Shown: positions 1 through 8,140, numbered from the stretch's first letter. The stretch: DNA of 64,000 bases from Pseudophaeobacter arcticus DSM 23566 (GCF_000473205.1 NZ_AXBF01000005.1:1-64000), one strand, 5' to 3'. The notes: generated by a model not told the origin, from the sequence alone. Translations and numbers: made by a program.

Positions 1-95
1 CCTGACAGCCATTGCTGGCGGGCACAAACAATCGGACATCAAAGAGTTGCTGCCCTGGAACTACGCCAAGCCCGTGTGACCGGCGCACCGCTTAC
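1..95 (+). mobile_element. Right end of an IS66-family insertion sequence
   Basis: The first 79 bases encode the tail of an IS66-type transposase. They are followed by a terminal sequence that reads, on the opposite strand inward from base 95, GTAAGCGGTGCGCCGG. IS66-family inverted repeats characteristically begin GTAAGC. The element therefore most likely ends at base 95, and the next eight bases (96-103) would be the target duplication. The other end lies outside the window, so neither the duplication nor the full element can be checked. Confidence 0.75.
2..79 (+). CDS. tnpC: IS66-family transposase (TnpC), C-terminal fragment
   Basis: Only the last 25 codons and the stop are in the window. 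The reading frame gives a tail containing IAGGHKQSDIKELLPWNY, which matches the conserved C-terminal motif (DELLPWNY-like) of IS66 transposases. The stop at 77-79 is only 16 bases from the inferred end of the element, as is usual for tnpC. It would catalyse transposition of the element. Whether the rest of the gene is intact cannot be seen. Confidence 0.7.
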   Translation: MTAIAGGHKQSDIKELLPWNYAKPV

Positions 96-106
96 GGTAT
101 GGATCG

Positions 107-135
107 TTGTCAAAAAACAAAACAGTTGTTAGATT
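107..135 (+). promoter_or_regulatory. Candidate promoter of the acyl-CoA dehydrogenase gene at 172
   Basis: TTGTCA (107-112) resembles a -35 box and TAGATT (130-135) a -10 box, with 17 bases between them. The operator-like palindrome at 118-133 lies in the spacer and -10, where a repressor would block polymerase. The promoter begins just 11 bases inside the inferred IS66 end, so the insertion seems to have spared it. Confidence 0.4.
118..133. promoter_or_regulatory. Degenerate copy of the regulon palindrome
   Basis: CAAAACAGTTGTTAGA keeps the complete right half TGTTAGA of the repeated palindrome TCTAACA-nn-TGTTAGA. The left half is degenerate and retains only AACA. It lies 38 bases before the start codon at 172. 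It is the weakest of seven copies in the window. Confidence 0.5.
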
Positions 136-171
136 TTTTCTAATTCTCGTAATGTTCGGTAGGAAAACAAC

Positions 172-1329
172 ATGTCTTTGATTAAGAACTCCCCAAATTG
201 GGCGACCGGTGAACACAAGATGTTCGCGGACAGCACCCGCAAGCTTTTTGATGCTGAAATGGCTCCGAACATTGATAAATGGGCAGAGCAAGGCATCGTC
301 GATCGTGATTTCTGGACGACTGTTGGCGAACAGGGCGTCATGGGCGGATCCATTGACGAAGAGTACGGCGGGTTTGGTGGCGGCATCGGGTTCGATGCGA
401 TCACCGTCTATGAACAGGGCCGCACCGGTGACACCGGTTGGGGCTATGGCATTCAGACCATCGTGATCCATTACATCAACGCCTATGGCAGCGAAGAGCA
501 GAAGAAAAAATGGTTGCCGAAGTTGATCAGCGGCGAGAACGTTGCCGCGATTGCCATGACCGAACCGGGAACGGGGTCCGACCTTCAAAACGTGCAAACC
601 CACGCGGAAAAAGACGGCAATCACTACAAAATCAACGGCTCGAAGATTTTCATCACCAATGGACATGCCGCCGATCTCATCGTGGTCGTGGCCAAAACGG
701 ATCGCGGCGCCGGTGCCAAGGGTGTTTCGCTGATCGTTCTGGAAACCGAAGGCGCCGAAGGGTTCCGCCGCGGACGTAACCTCAAGAAATTGGGCATGAA
801 GGGTTCGGACACGGCAGAGCTGTTCTTTGAGGATGTGCGCGTGCCGACCTCAAACCTGCTTGGCGCCGAAGAAGGGCAGGGGTTTTATCAGTTGATGAAG
901 CAACTGCCATGGGAGCGGTTGATGATCGGCATCACGGCGCTTGGCTTTATTGACTTCGCCATCGACGAAACCGTGAAATACGTTCAGGACCGCAAAGCCT
1001 TCGGCAGCCGGATCATGGATTTCCAGAACACCCGGTTCAAATTGGCCGAATGCAAGACCAAGGCCGAATTGCTGCGTAGTTTTGTCAATGACGGCATTGC
1101 GCGGCTTGAGGCCGGCGAACTGGATGCGGCCACAGCGTCCATGGCGAAATGGTGGGGCAGTCAGACCCAGAACGAGGTCATGCATGAATGCCTGCAACTG
1201 CACGGCGGTTACGGCTTCATGATGGAATATCCGATCGCGCGTCTTTATGCCGACAGCCGGGTGCAGATGATCTATGGCGGCACCAACGAGATCATGAAAG
1301 AATTGATCGCCCGGTCGATGGATATCTGA
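172..1329 (+). CDS. Acyl-CoA dehydrogenase (LCAD/citronellyl-CoA dehydrogenase type)
   Basis: A 385-residue FAD-dependent acyl-CoA dehydrogenase of normal family length, introducing an alpha,beta double bond into an acyl-CoA and passing electrons to ETF. The flavin/substrate motif MTEPGTGSD and the C-terminal YGGTNEI are present. The position used as catalytic base in medium-chain enzymes is Gly (YGGT), but Glu248 in PWER occupies the alternative base position used by long-chain and isovaleryl enzymes, so it should be active. AGGA at 161-164 precedes the ATG. It carries its own candidate operator. The gene converges on the CoA transferase ending at 1351, and a GGGACCGG/CCGGTCCC hairpin (1337-1369) spans the junction. 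The chain length or branching of the substrate is unknown. Confidence 0.88.
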   Translation: MSLIKNSPNWATGEHKMFADSTRKLFDAEMAPNIDKWAEQGIVDRDFWTTVGEQGVMGGSIDEEYGGFGGGIGFDAITVYEQGRTGDTGWGYGIQTIVIHYINAYGSEEQKKKWLPKLISGENVAAIAMTEPGTGSDLQNVQTHAEKDGNHYKINGSKIFITNGHAADLIVVVAKTDRGAGAKGVSLIVLETEGAEGFRRGRNLKKLGMKGSDTAELFFEDVRVPTSNLLGAEEGQGFYQLMKQLPWERLMIGITALGFIDFAIDETVKYVQDRKAFGSRIMDFQNTRFKLAECKTKAELLRSFVNDGIARLEAGELDAATASMAKWWGSQTQNEVMHECLQLHGGYGFMMEYPIARLYADSRVQMIYGGTNEIMKELIARSMDI

Positions 1330-1350
1330 TCGGTTCGGGACCGGGTGGGG

Positions 1351-2517
1351 TTAGGCCTTATCCGGTCCCAAAATCTCGTCGCTGTGCTCTCCAAGGCGGG
1401 GGGCGGGGCGATAATCATGACGCGCCGGGGTTGCCGAGAATCGTACCGGCGGCTGCGTTGTCCAGATCGCCCCTTCGGTCGGGTGATCGACTTGCTGAAA
1501 GAAACCGGTGGCCGCAAGATGCGGGTCGCTCGGCAGATCCGCCAGATTGCGCACCGGCATGGCGGGAATATCGGCGTCCTCCATCATCGCGAGCCAGTCA
1601 TCGGTAGTCCGTGTCAGCGCAAGTTGCGCCACCATATCATAGACCGCTCCAATGTTGCGGCTGCGGACATCCATATCTGTGACCCAAGGGTGGTCGAGCA
1701 TGTCATCGCGTCCGACGGCTTTGAAAAAACGCGCCCATTGCATGTTGGTGTAGGGGAGAAGCGTAATATAGCCATCTGCGGTCTGCACCGGACGGCGGTG
1801 CGGCACCAGCATACGTGCATAGCCGAAATCCTGCGGTTTTTCTTCGAATGTTGCACCATCCATATGTTCAGCCAGCAGGAAGGATGCCAGCGTTTCAAAC
1901 ATCGGCACCTCGACATGTTGGGCTTCGCCTGTGCGTTCGCGGTGGAATAGCGCGGCCATAATGGCGTAGGCGGCGGTCACCCCGCCAAGCTTATCGGCGA
2001 GGATTGTGGGGGCATATTCGGGCGCGGCGTCGGGGTCGCGTAGGGTTGCGAGGCTCGCCAAACCCGAAACCGATTGAACGATGTCGTCAAAGGCGGGCTT
2101 GGCGGCATAGGGTCCATCTTGACCGTAGCCGGTCGCGGAGACCGTGATCAGGTTCGGATTGGCGCTTCGCAAGCTGTCAGGGTCGAGCGACAGCCGCGCA
2201 AGCGCTGCGGGCCGGATGCTTGAAATCATCACATCGGCTTCGGCCAGCAGCTTTTGTAGCCGGTCGCGATCGGCTTGGGTTTTCAGGTCGAGCACAACAC
2301 TGCGCTTATTGCGGTTGGCACCGAGAAAGGCCGCTCCCATCAACTTGTTGCGGGAGGGTTGGACTTGACGCAAAAGATCGCCGTCCGGGCCTTCGACTTT
2401 GATGACATCGGCACCGAGATCACCGAGCATTTGCGTGGCCAACGGGCCGAATACCACTGACGTTAGATCGATGACCCTGACGCCATCAAGGATCGCAGGT
2501 TTCTGTGCGGATGTCAT
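1351..2517 (-). CDS. Family III (CaiB/BaiF-type) CoA transferase
   Basis: A 388-residue protein with the family III fold: N-terminal RVIDLTSVVFGPLATQML, the LGADVIKVE strand, the GYGQDGPY loop and Asp175 (in LADKLGG) at the position of the covalent aspartyl-CoA intermediate. The segment before it reads PAFDDIVQS, without the His of alpha-methylacyl-CoA racemases, so transferase activity is more likely than racemase. Such enzymes move CoA between carboxylates without ATP. It is the second gene of a two-gene minus-strand unit, 28 bases after the preceding CoA transferase, behind the operator at 3727. Donor and acceptor acids are unknown. Confidence 0.85.
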   Translation of the reverse strand: MTSAQKPAILDGVRVIDLTSVVFGPLATQMLGDLGADVIKVEGPDGDLLRQVQPSRNKLMGAAFLGANRNKRSVVLDLKTQADRDRLQKLLAEADVMISSIRPAALARLSLDPDSLRSANPNLITVSATGYGQDGPYAAKPAFDDIVQSVSGLASLATLRDPDAAPEYAPTILADKLGGVTAAYAIMAALFHRERTGEAQHVEVPMFETLASFLLAEHMDGATFEEKPQDFGYARMLVPHRRPVQTADGYITLLPYTNMQWARFFKAVGRDDMLDHPWVTDMDVRSRNIGAVYDMVAQLALTRTTDDWLAMMEDADIPAMPVRNLADLPSDPHLAATGFFQQVDHPTEGAIWTTQPPVRFSATPARHDYRPAPRLGEHSDEILGPDKA

Positions 2518-2545
2518 ATGTGCGCGTGTCCTGTATTATGCTCGG

Positions 2546-3691
2546 TTATGACCGGGGTCCGAATTCGGCACGAATTGCCGTGCCGTCGGCGTCGAAGGCC
2601 GGCGAGGGGCCTAATGTGGGTGCGCCGCTGTTGCGCCGGATCGGCGGCGTCGGGACATTGATTTCGCCGGAGGGGGTGCCAATCGTGGACCTGTCGAGCT
2701 GCGGGTGGCCCGATAGGGAGGCCACATCGTTCACGGCTCCGGATGCGATCCCTGCGGCGTTCAGCCGTTCGAGCATTGCGGCGCGGTCATGTGACGCGAA
2801 CTCGGCCTTGATGATTTTTTCGAGCGCGATCTTATTGTTCAGGCGCGAGGTGTTGTCATGGAACCGTGGATCGGTCGCAAGGTCCGCGTTGCCGAGGATA
2901 TGCGTGCAGAACCGATCCCATTCGCCGGAATGTTGCACGGCAACGACGACCTGTTCACCGTCGCCGCATTCATAGGCGCCATAGGGGCAGATCACCGTGT
3001 GGTTCAATCCAACACGCGGTGTCTCCTTGCCAAGATAGTCGTGATAGAGCAGGGGCACCGCCATCCAGTCGGCCATCACGTCGAACATTGCCACTGAAAC
3101 ACCGCTGCCTTTGCCGGTCTGGTCACGGCCGACCAAAGCTTCGCAGATGCCTGCGTGGGCTGTCATACCGGTGGCAATATCGCAGACCGAAACGCCAACT
3201 CGCCCGGGCCCGTCCGGTGTGCCGGTTACCGAGGCCAATCCGCTTTCACACTGCACCAGCAGGTCATAGGCTTTGGCGTTTTTCATCGGGCCATCTTCGC
3301 CGTATCCGGTGATATCACAGGTCACGAGACGCGGAAATTTTTCCCGCAAGGTGGCCGAATCGAGCCCGATCTTCGCCAGAGCACCCGGCAGCAGGTTTTG
3401 AATGAAGACATCGGCATGTTCCAACATCTTCAACAGGATTTCGCGGTCTTCGGCGTCCTTGATGTCCAAGGCGATCGATTCCTTGCCCCGGTTCAGCCAT
3501 GTGAAATAGGCGCTTTCGCCGTTCACTGCGGTGTCATAGGCGCGGGCAAAATCACCGGCGCCCTTGCGCTCGACCTTGATGACCCGCGCACCGGCATCGG
3601 CCAAACGCGACGAGCAGAAGGGGGCGGCGACCGCCTGTTCGAGCGCGACAACGAGTTTGCCCGCAAGGGCAGATGAATGTGAACCTGACAT
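2546..3691 (-). CDS. Family III CoA transferase (FRC/mesaconyl-transferase-like)
   Basis: A 381-residue protein, taking the ATG at 3691 as start. An in-frame upstream start at 3757 would place the regulon palindrome (3727-3744) inside the coding region and is disfavoured. Family features are AGARVIKVERKG, GYGEDGP and Asp171 in VCDIATGM as the likely catalytic aspartate; AYDLLVQCESG lacks the racemase His. It starts the minus-strand unit 3691-1351, divergent from the DUF35 gene at 3796, so one operator can govern both directions. The likely role is CoA activation or recycling of an acid intermediate of the island. The substrate pair cannot be deduced. Confidence 0.85.
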   Translation of the reverse strand: MSGSHSSALAGKLVVALEQAVAAPFCSSRLADAGARVIKVERKGAGDFARAYDTAVNGESAYFTWLNRGKESIALDIKDAEDREILLKMLEHADVFIQNLLPGALAKIGLDSATLREKFPRLVTCDITGYGEDGPMKNAKAYDLLVQCESGLASVTGTPDGPGRVGVSVCDIATGMTAHAGICEALVGRDQTGKGSGVSVAMFDVMADWMAVPLLYHDYLGKETPRVGLNHTVICPYGAYECGDGEQVVVAVQHSGEWDRFCTHILGNADLATDPRFHDNTSRLNNKIALEKIIKAEFASHDRAAMLERLNAAGIASGAVNDVASLSGHPQLDRSTIGTPSGEINVPTPPIRRNSGAPTLGPSPAFDADGTAIRAEFGPRS

Positions 3692-3726
3692 GAGTTTCTC
3701 GCAATTGATCCTAAGGGCTTGACTAA

Positions 3727-3744
3727 TTCTAACATCTGTTAGAA
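3727..3744. promoter_or_regulatory. Regulon operator, perfect palindrome
   Basis: TTCTAACATCTGTTAGAA is a perfect 8+2+8 palindrome and the best copy of the repeated motif. It lies between the divergent CoA transferase (start 3691) and the DUF35 gene (start 3796). A -35-like TTGACT (3719-3724) sits just before it on the plus strand. It probably represses both directions. The binding protein is inferred to be the tandem TetR at 51431. Confidence 0.75.
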
Positions 3745-3795
3745 ATTTTATCAACACGGTTAGCTAGCTACCGGATCATTTGAAGGAGACCGCAG

Positions 3796-4173
3796 GTGCA
3801 GAACACCACAGGACCAGACCACGTTTTTCAGCGTGCACTCGCCAATAACGAAATTCTGTTGCCCAAGTGTGATGACTGCGGCGCGTTTCACTTCTTTCCA
3901 CGGGTTATGTGCCCACATTGCCATAGCAGCGCGATTTCGTGGACACCCGCCAGCGGCAAAGGCCGGGTTCACACCACCACTGTGGTGCGTCGCAAGCCCG
4001 AACGCGGCGGCGACTATAACATATGTATGGTCGAGCTGGAGGAAGGTGTTCGCATGATGAGCCGGGTCGAGGGGATCGCCCCCGGCGACGTTGCCATCGA
4101 CATGGACGTGACCGCCTTTGTGGGCGAGGCCGACGGGGCGCCGGTCGTACTTTTCAAGCCGGTGGAGGAATAA
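3796..4173 (+). CDS. DUF35 OB-fold protein with zinc ribbon (ChsH2-like partner subunit)
   Basis: A 125-residue protein starting at GTG 3796 behind GAAGGAGA. The N-terminal zinc ribbon has Cys25-x2-Cys28 and Cys39-x2-Cys42, and the rest is the OB-fold typical of DUF35. DUF35 proteins act as partner subunits of thiolase-fold enzymes, for example with Ltp2 aldolase in steroid side-chain degradation or with archaeal acetoacetyl-CoA thiolase. The thiolase-fold gene begins 3 bases after its stop, so the two probably form one complex. It is not expected to be an enzyme alone. First gene of the operon behind the operator at 3727. Confidence 0.85.
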   Translation: MQNTTGPDHVFQRALANNEILLPKCDDCGAFHFFPRVMCPHCHSSAISWTPASGKGRVHTTTVVRRKPERGGDYNICMVELEEGVRMMSRVEGIAPGDVAIDMDVTAFVGEADGAPVVLFKPVEE

Positions 4174-4176
4174 CCC

Positions 4177-5328
4177 ATGACCAATGATCTTCGAGGAAAA
4201 ACTGCCATTGTGGGCACCGGACACGCCGGGTTTGGCGAGGCACATGGTCTGACGGCCTATGATGTCATGGCGCAATCGGCGCTTGCGGCGCTTGGCGATG
4301 CCGGGCTGAAGCTGTCCGACGTTGACGGGCTGTTCTGCACCATGATGGAAGACAGCATGCCGGCCCTTATGGCGGCGGAATATCTGGGTATTCAGCCGCG
4401 CTTTATCGACGGCACCATGCTGGGCGGGTCGTCTTTCGTGAACTACCTGACATCTGCGAGCATGGCGCTTGAGGCCGGTTTGTGTGATGTCGCGCTGATC
4501 GTGTATGGGTCGAACCAACGCACGGCGTCGGGGAAACTGGTGACGGCCTCGCGCCCGCCGGCCTATGAGGCACCGTATAATCCGCGCTATCCGATTTCTG
4601 CCTATGCGATGGCGGCGGCACGGCACATGCATGAATATGGCACCACCCGCGAGCAATTGGCCGATGTGGCGGTTTCGGCGCGTGCCTGGGCACAGCACAA
4701 TCCCGAAGCGTTCGAGCGCGGTCCATTGACCCGTGAAGACGTGTTGGGCGCGCGTATGGTCGGGGATCCGTTGACGGTGCGCGATTGCTGTCTGGTAACC
4801 GATGGCGGCGGCGCGATCGTCATGGTGCGGTCCGACCGCGCCAAGGATTTCCCCAAGGCGCCCGTCTATGTGTTGGGCAGTGCGGCGGCAAGTTCGCACC
4901 GGCAAATATCACAAATGAAGGATTTCACAGTGACGGCCGCGCGCGAGTCGGGTCAGCGTGCCTTTGAGGCGGCGGGCGTATCACGCAGCGACATTCAGGC
5001 GGTGGAACTCTACGACGCCTTCACCATCAACACAATTTTGTTCCTCGAAGATCTCGGCTTCTGCGCCAAGGGCGAGGGCGGCGCCTTTGTCGAAGGCGGA
5101 CGCATTGCGCCGGGCGGGGTTTTGCCGGTGAACACAAATGGCGGCGGGCTGTCTTGTGTGCATCCGGGCATGTACGGCATTTTCACCGTGATCGAGGCCG
5201 CGCGCCAAATCCGTGGCGATGCGCCCGGTATGCAGTTGAAGGATGTCGATCTGGCATTGGCCCATGGCAACGGCGGCGTGTTGTCGAGCCAGGTCACGGC
5301 CATTTTGGGGTCACAAAATACACTCTGA
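4177..5328 (+). CDS. Thiolase-superfamily protein without nucleophilic Cys (Ltp2-like aldolase candidate)
   Basis: A 383-residue SCP-x/thiolase-fold protein. Where true thiolases have the acyl-accepting Cys (the VENACAS motif, as in the gene at 14279), this one reads MLGGSSF (residues 81-87), with no Cys. The C-terminal part has GGGLSCVHPG and HGNGG instead of the thiolase GHPxGATG. Loss of the nucleophile together with a DUF35 partner is the pattern of Ltp2-type retro-aldolases, which split a beta-hydroxyacyl-CoA into a ketone or aldehyde plus a shorter acyl-CoA. Preceded by DUF35 and followed by a MaoC hydratase, it probably performs the final C-C cleavage after hydration. Chemistry is inferred, not shown. 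Confidence 0.8.
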   Translation: MTNDLRGKTAIVGTGHAGFGEAHGLTAYDVMAQSALAALGDAGLKLSDVDGLFCTMMEDSMPALMAAEYLGIQPRFIDGTMLGGSSFVNYLTSASMALEAGLCDVALIVYGSNQRTASGKLVTASRPPAYEAPYNPRYPISAYAMAAARHMHEYGTTREQLADVAVSARAWAQHNPEAFERGPLTREDVLGARMVGDPLTVRDCCLVTDGGGAIVMVRSDRAKDFPKAPVYVLGSAAASSHRQISQMKDFTVTAARESGQRAFEAAGVSRSDIQAVELYDAFTINTILFLEDLGFCAKGEGGAFVEGGRIAPGGVLPVNTNGGGLSCVHPGMYGIFTVIEAARQIRGDAPGMQLKDVDLALAHGNGGVLSSQVTAILGSQNTL

Positions 5329-5351
5329 ATGTAATCAAGGGAGGAAAGATT

Positions 5352-6209
5352 ATGCCATTGGATTTCGAAGAACTTTCGAATTGGGACTTCGCAGAGATCG
5401 ATCAGACGCTGACAGAGCGCGATACCATCCTATACGCGCTCGGATTGGGGTTTGGCGAAGACCCAACCGACAAAAAGGAACTGGCCTATGTTTATGAGGA
5501 CGGCCTGAAGGCGGTTCCGTCGATGGCGGTGACGATGGGATATCCCGGCTTTTGGCTGCGCGATCCCAAAACCGGCGTGAATTGGCAAAAAGTGCTGCAT
5601 GGTGAGCAGTGGCTGGATATCTACAAGCCGCTGCCAACAAAGGGCCGGATTATCGGCCGGACCAAGATCGACTTCATCTCCGATAAGGGCGAAGGCAAAG
5701 GCGCGGTGATCTACCAAAGCCGCGATATCATTGATGCAGACACCGGCGACAAGCTGGCGCGCGTGGCGATGTCGGCGTTTTGCCGCGGCGATGGCGGGTT
5801 TGGCGGCGAGAACAAGGCCGGCCCTGCTCCTGCGGCATTGCCGGATCGTGCGCCCGATCATGTTTGCGATATCGAAACCCTGCCGCGTCAGGCGCTTATC
5901 TACCGTTTGAGCGGTGACTATAACCCGCTGCACGCGGATCCCGATGTTGCCCGTTCGGTCGGATTTGATCGCCCGATCCTGCATGGTCTGGCGACTTATG
6001 GCCTTGCGGCACGTGCGATTTTGAAGTCCTCGCTTGATTATGATGCGTCCCGGCTTGTCGGTCTGGACGTGCGGTTCTCGGCACCGGTCTATCCGGGCGA
6101 AACCGTGCGGTTCGAGATTTGGGAAGAGGATGGCGAGGCACGGTTCCGTGCGTCGATCCCGGAACGCGATGTGTTGGTGTTGAACAACGGCGCCGCGCGA
6201 TTCGCGTAA
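5352..6209 (+). CDS. Two-domain MaoC/hydratase-2-type enoyl-CoA hydratase
   Basis: A 285-residue double-hotdog protein like the hydratase 2 region of peroxisomal MFE-2. The C-terminal half carries the hydratase 2 motif YRLSGDYNPLHADP followed by FDRPILHGL, containing the Asp, Asn and His used for syn-hydration of trans-2-enoyl-CoA to (R)-3-hydroxyacyl-CoA. The start at 5352 follows GGGAGGAA. It sits between the aldolase-like thiolase and the racemase-like gene. An (R)-specific hydratase pairs logically with the MFE-2-type SDR at 28854 or directly with the aldolase-like pair. Such two-domain enzymes handle bulky, methyl-branched or steroid-like CoA esters. Confidence 0.85.
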   Translation: MPLDFEELSNWDFAEIDQTLTERDTILYALGLGFGEDPTDKKELAYVYEDGLKAVPSMAVTMGYPGFWLRDPKTGVNWQKVLHGEQWLDIYKPLPTKGRIIGRTKIDFISDKGEGKGAVIYQSRDIIDADTGDKLARVAMSAFCRGDGGFGGENKAGPAPAALPDRAPDHVCDIETLPRQALIYRLSGDYNPLHADPDVARSVGFDRPILHGLATYGLAARAILKSSLDYDASRLVGLDVRFSAPVYPGETVRFEIWEEDGEARFRASIPERDVLVLNNGAARFA

Positions 6210-6218
6210 GTTAAGGGG

Positions 6219-7355
6219 ATGTCACAGCCTCTTAAGGACATCCTCGTGCTGGATTTCAGCACCCTTCTCCCCGGCCCGATGGCGACGCTTATGCTCGCCG
6301 AGGCCGGGGCGGAGGTGATCAAGGTCGAGCGTCCCGTGACAGGCGAGGACGCGCGACACACCTCTCCGAAGATCGACGGCGAAAGCATTGGTTTTGCCGT
6401 TTTGAACCACGGCAAAAAATCGGTGGCCATCGATCTGAAGTCCGAGGACGCGCGCGCGATTCTGCGTCCCTTGCTTGAGAAGGCCGACGTTGTGGTTGAG
6501 CAATTCCGCCCCGGCGTGATGGATCGGCTCGGGTTCGGATATGAGGCGGTGCGCGCGATCAATCCGCGAATCATCTATTGTTCGATCACCGGATATGGTC
6601 AGACCGGACCAAAGGCCAAATCGGCGGGTCACGACATGAATTATGTCGGCGATGCGGGCGTTTTGTCGCTGAGCCGTGGGCCGGTGGATCAGCCCACCGC
6701 GCCCTTCGGGTTGGTCGCGGATGTCGGCGGCGGCACCTATCCTGCGGTCGTCAATATCTTGCTTGCTTTGATGGCGCGGAAACAGACCAACGAAGGGGTT
6801 CACCTCGATATTGCGATGTCCGAGGGCGCGTTTGCCTTTGCCTATTGGGCGCATGCGCAAGGCGTGATTGCCGGACAGGACATTGGCAGTGCATCCGCCC
6901 GTTTGACCGGTGGGCTTGCGCGTTACCGGCTTTATTCGGCGTCCGATGGTCGGCAGATTGCCGTCGGCGCGGTGGAAGAGAAATTTTGGCAAGCTTTTTG
7001 CGATGTTATCGGCCAACCGGAAGCGCTGCGCGATGATTGGAGCGACCCGGACGCCTGTGCGGCAGAGGTTGCGCGCCGCCTGGGAAGCCAGCCGTCCACG
7101 CATTGGGAGCCATTGCTGATTGCTGCTGATTGTTGTTGTTCCGTGGTGAAAACCCCTGCCGAAGCGGCGCGGGATCCGCATTTCACCGCGCGCGGCGTGT
7201 TCGACCGGACGTTGAACATTGCCGGTCAGGAGGTGCCAGCCCTTCCTTTGCCCATCGCGCCGGAATTCCGTTCGCCCGCAGGTTCTGCCGGACGCGCGGC
7301 CACTTTGGGAGAGGACAATGTCCGCTTTGGCGCGGATTTGCGCGACAGAGAATGA
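6219..7355 (+). CDS. Alpha-methylacyl-CoA racemase-like family III protein
   Basis: A 378-residue member of the CaiB/BaiF/AMACR superfamily. It carries both AMACR-type catalytic positions: His138 in AGHDMNY, aligned with the His base of mycobacterial MCR, and Asp168 in LVADVGGG. The N-terminal STLLPGPMATLML is also AMACR-like. It would interconvert 2R and 2S methyl-branched acyl-CoAs so that stereospecific ACADs can act on them. It starts 9 bases after the MaoC stop and is the last gene before the internal promoter at 7362. A plain CoA-transferase role remains possible. Confidence 0.75.
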   Translation: MSQPLKDILVLDFSTLLPGPMATLMLAEAGAEVIKVERPVTGEDARHTSPKIDGESIGFAVLNHGKKSVAIDLKSEDARAILRPLLEKADVVVEQFRPGVMDRLGFGYEAVRAINPRIIYCSITGYGQTGPKAKSAGHDMNYVGDAGVLSLSRGPVDQPTAPFGLVADVGGGTYPAVVNILLALMARKQTNEGVHLDIAMSEGAFAFAYWAHAQGVIAGQDIGSASARLTGGLARYRLYSASDGRQIAVGAVEEKFWQAFCDVIGQPEALRDDWSDPDACAAEVARRLGSQPSTHWEPLLIAADCCCSVVKTPAEAARDPHFTARGVFDRTLNIAGQEVPALPLPIAPEFRSPAGSAGRAATLGEDNVRFGADLRDRE

Positions 7356-7361
7356 ATCTCG

Positions 7362-7390
7362 TTGACGGGCAGGTTTTCAGTCATTAATCT
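7362..7390 (+). promoter_or_regulatory. Internal promoter for the 7421-12913 operon
   Basis: TTGACG (7362-7367) and TAATCT (7385-7390) are spaced by 17 bases. The operator palindrome begins at 7388, inside the -10 element, the same arrangement as in front of the tandem TetR gene and the fadH-like gene. Repressor binding would occlude the -10. Confidence 0.5.
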
Positions 7391-7403
7391 AACACTTGTT
7401 AGA
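7388..7403. promoter_or_regulatory. Regulon operator
   Basis: TCTAACACTTGTTAGA matches the 7+2+7 palindrome exactly. It ends 7 bases before the GGAGGAA ribosome-binding site of the transglutaminase-like gene. It makes the second half of the plus-strand array independently regulated. Confidence 0.75.
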
Positions 7404-7420
7404 AAACGAGGGAGGAAATA

Positions 7421-8140
7421 ATGGTACAGTCGAAAGATGACCTGCCGGCAGAAGCGGAACGCTATGTCATGCCGTCGCATTACGTCGAGAGCGACAGCCT
7501 TGAAGTGCAAGGTTTCGTGTCGTCCGCATTGCGCGAGCTTCCTGCGGATGCCTCCGATCGAGACAAGGCGATTCGCCTGTTTGAGGCGGTGCGCGACGAT
7601 ATCCGTTATGATCCCTATTGTTTTGCGCTGGATGAGGATTCTTATCGCGCCAGCCGCATTGCCGGAGCCGAAGCCGCGTTTTGCGTGCCCAAGGCCATTC
7701 TCCTTGCCGCCTGTTTGCGGGCGGTTGGTATTCCCGCCGCTTTGGGGTTTGCGGATGTGCGCAACCACCTGAACACGCCCAAGCTGCAAGAGCTGATGGA
7801 AACCGATCTGTTTATCTATCACGGCTACGTTCAATTGTGGTTGGGTGATGAAACCTACAAAGTCACGCCTGCCTTCAACATGGAGCTTTGTGAACGGTTC
7901 GGGGTCAAGCCATTGGTCTTTGACGGGTATCATGATGCCTTGTTCCACGAGTTCGACGAACAGGACCACCGGCACATGGAATATGTGAACGACCGGGGCC
8001 TGTATTTCGATGCGCCGATGGAAGAGTTTCTGATCGCCTTCAAAGAAACCTACCCGAAACTGGAAGAGTTCAACCGCGTGCGCATCGCCAAGGATTCCAG
8101 CGGCTATGATGCCGGTTTCTCGAAGGAGGGGACATCTTGA
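7421..8140 (+). CDS. Transglutaminase-like (papain-fold) protein in a beta-oxidation operon
   Basis: A 239-residue cytoplasmic protein with no signal peptide. The core resembles transglutaminase-like domains: Cys in AAFCVPKAILLAACLRAVGIPA (about residue 87), His in IYHGYVQLWLGDETYKV (about 128), but the usual catalytic Asp (VDPT-type motif) is replaced by VTPAFN. GGAGGAA precedes the ATG. It is the first gene of the operon with MaoC, the ACAD pair, crotonase and adenylation-like protein. Its stop overlaps the TTG start of the next gene (TTGA), implying translational coupling. Its function in CoA-ester catabolism is unknown; it could be an acyltransferase, amidase or thioesterase built on this fold. 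Confidence 0.7.
   Translation: MVQSKDDLPAEAERYVMPSHYVESDSLEVQGFVSSALRELPADASDRDKAIRLFEAVRDDIRYDPYCFALDEDSYRASRIAGAEAAFCVPKAILLAACLRAVGIPAALGFADVRNHLNTPKLQELMETDLFIYHGYVQLWLGDETYKVTPAFNMELCERFGVKPLVFDGYHDALFHEFDEQDHRHMEYVNDRGLYFDAPMEEFLIAFKETYPKLEEFNRVRIAKDSSGYDAGFSKEGTS

Noticed and set aside
1337-1369. GGGACCGG/CCGGTCCC hairpin as an intrinsic terminator
   Set aside because: 17-base loop and no T tract on either strand; it lies mostly within the CoA transferase coding region.
3757-3773. TAGCTAGCTA palindrome before the DUF35 gene as a second operator
   Set aside because: Short, AT/GC-balanced repeat that is easily random; not repeated at other promoters of the window.
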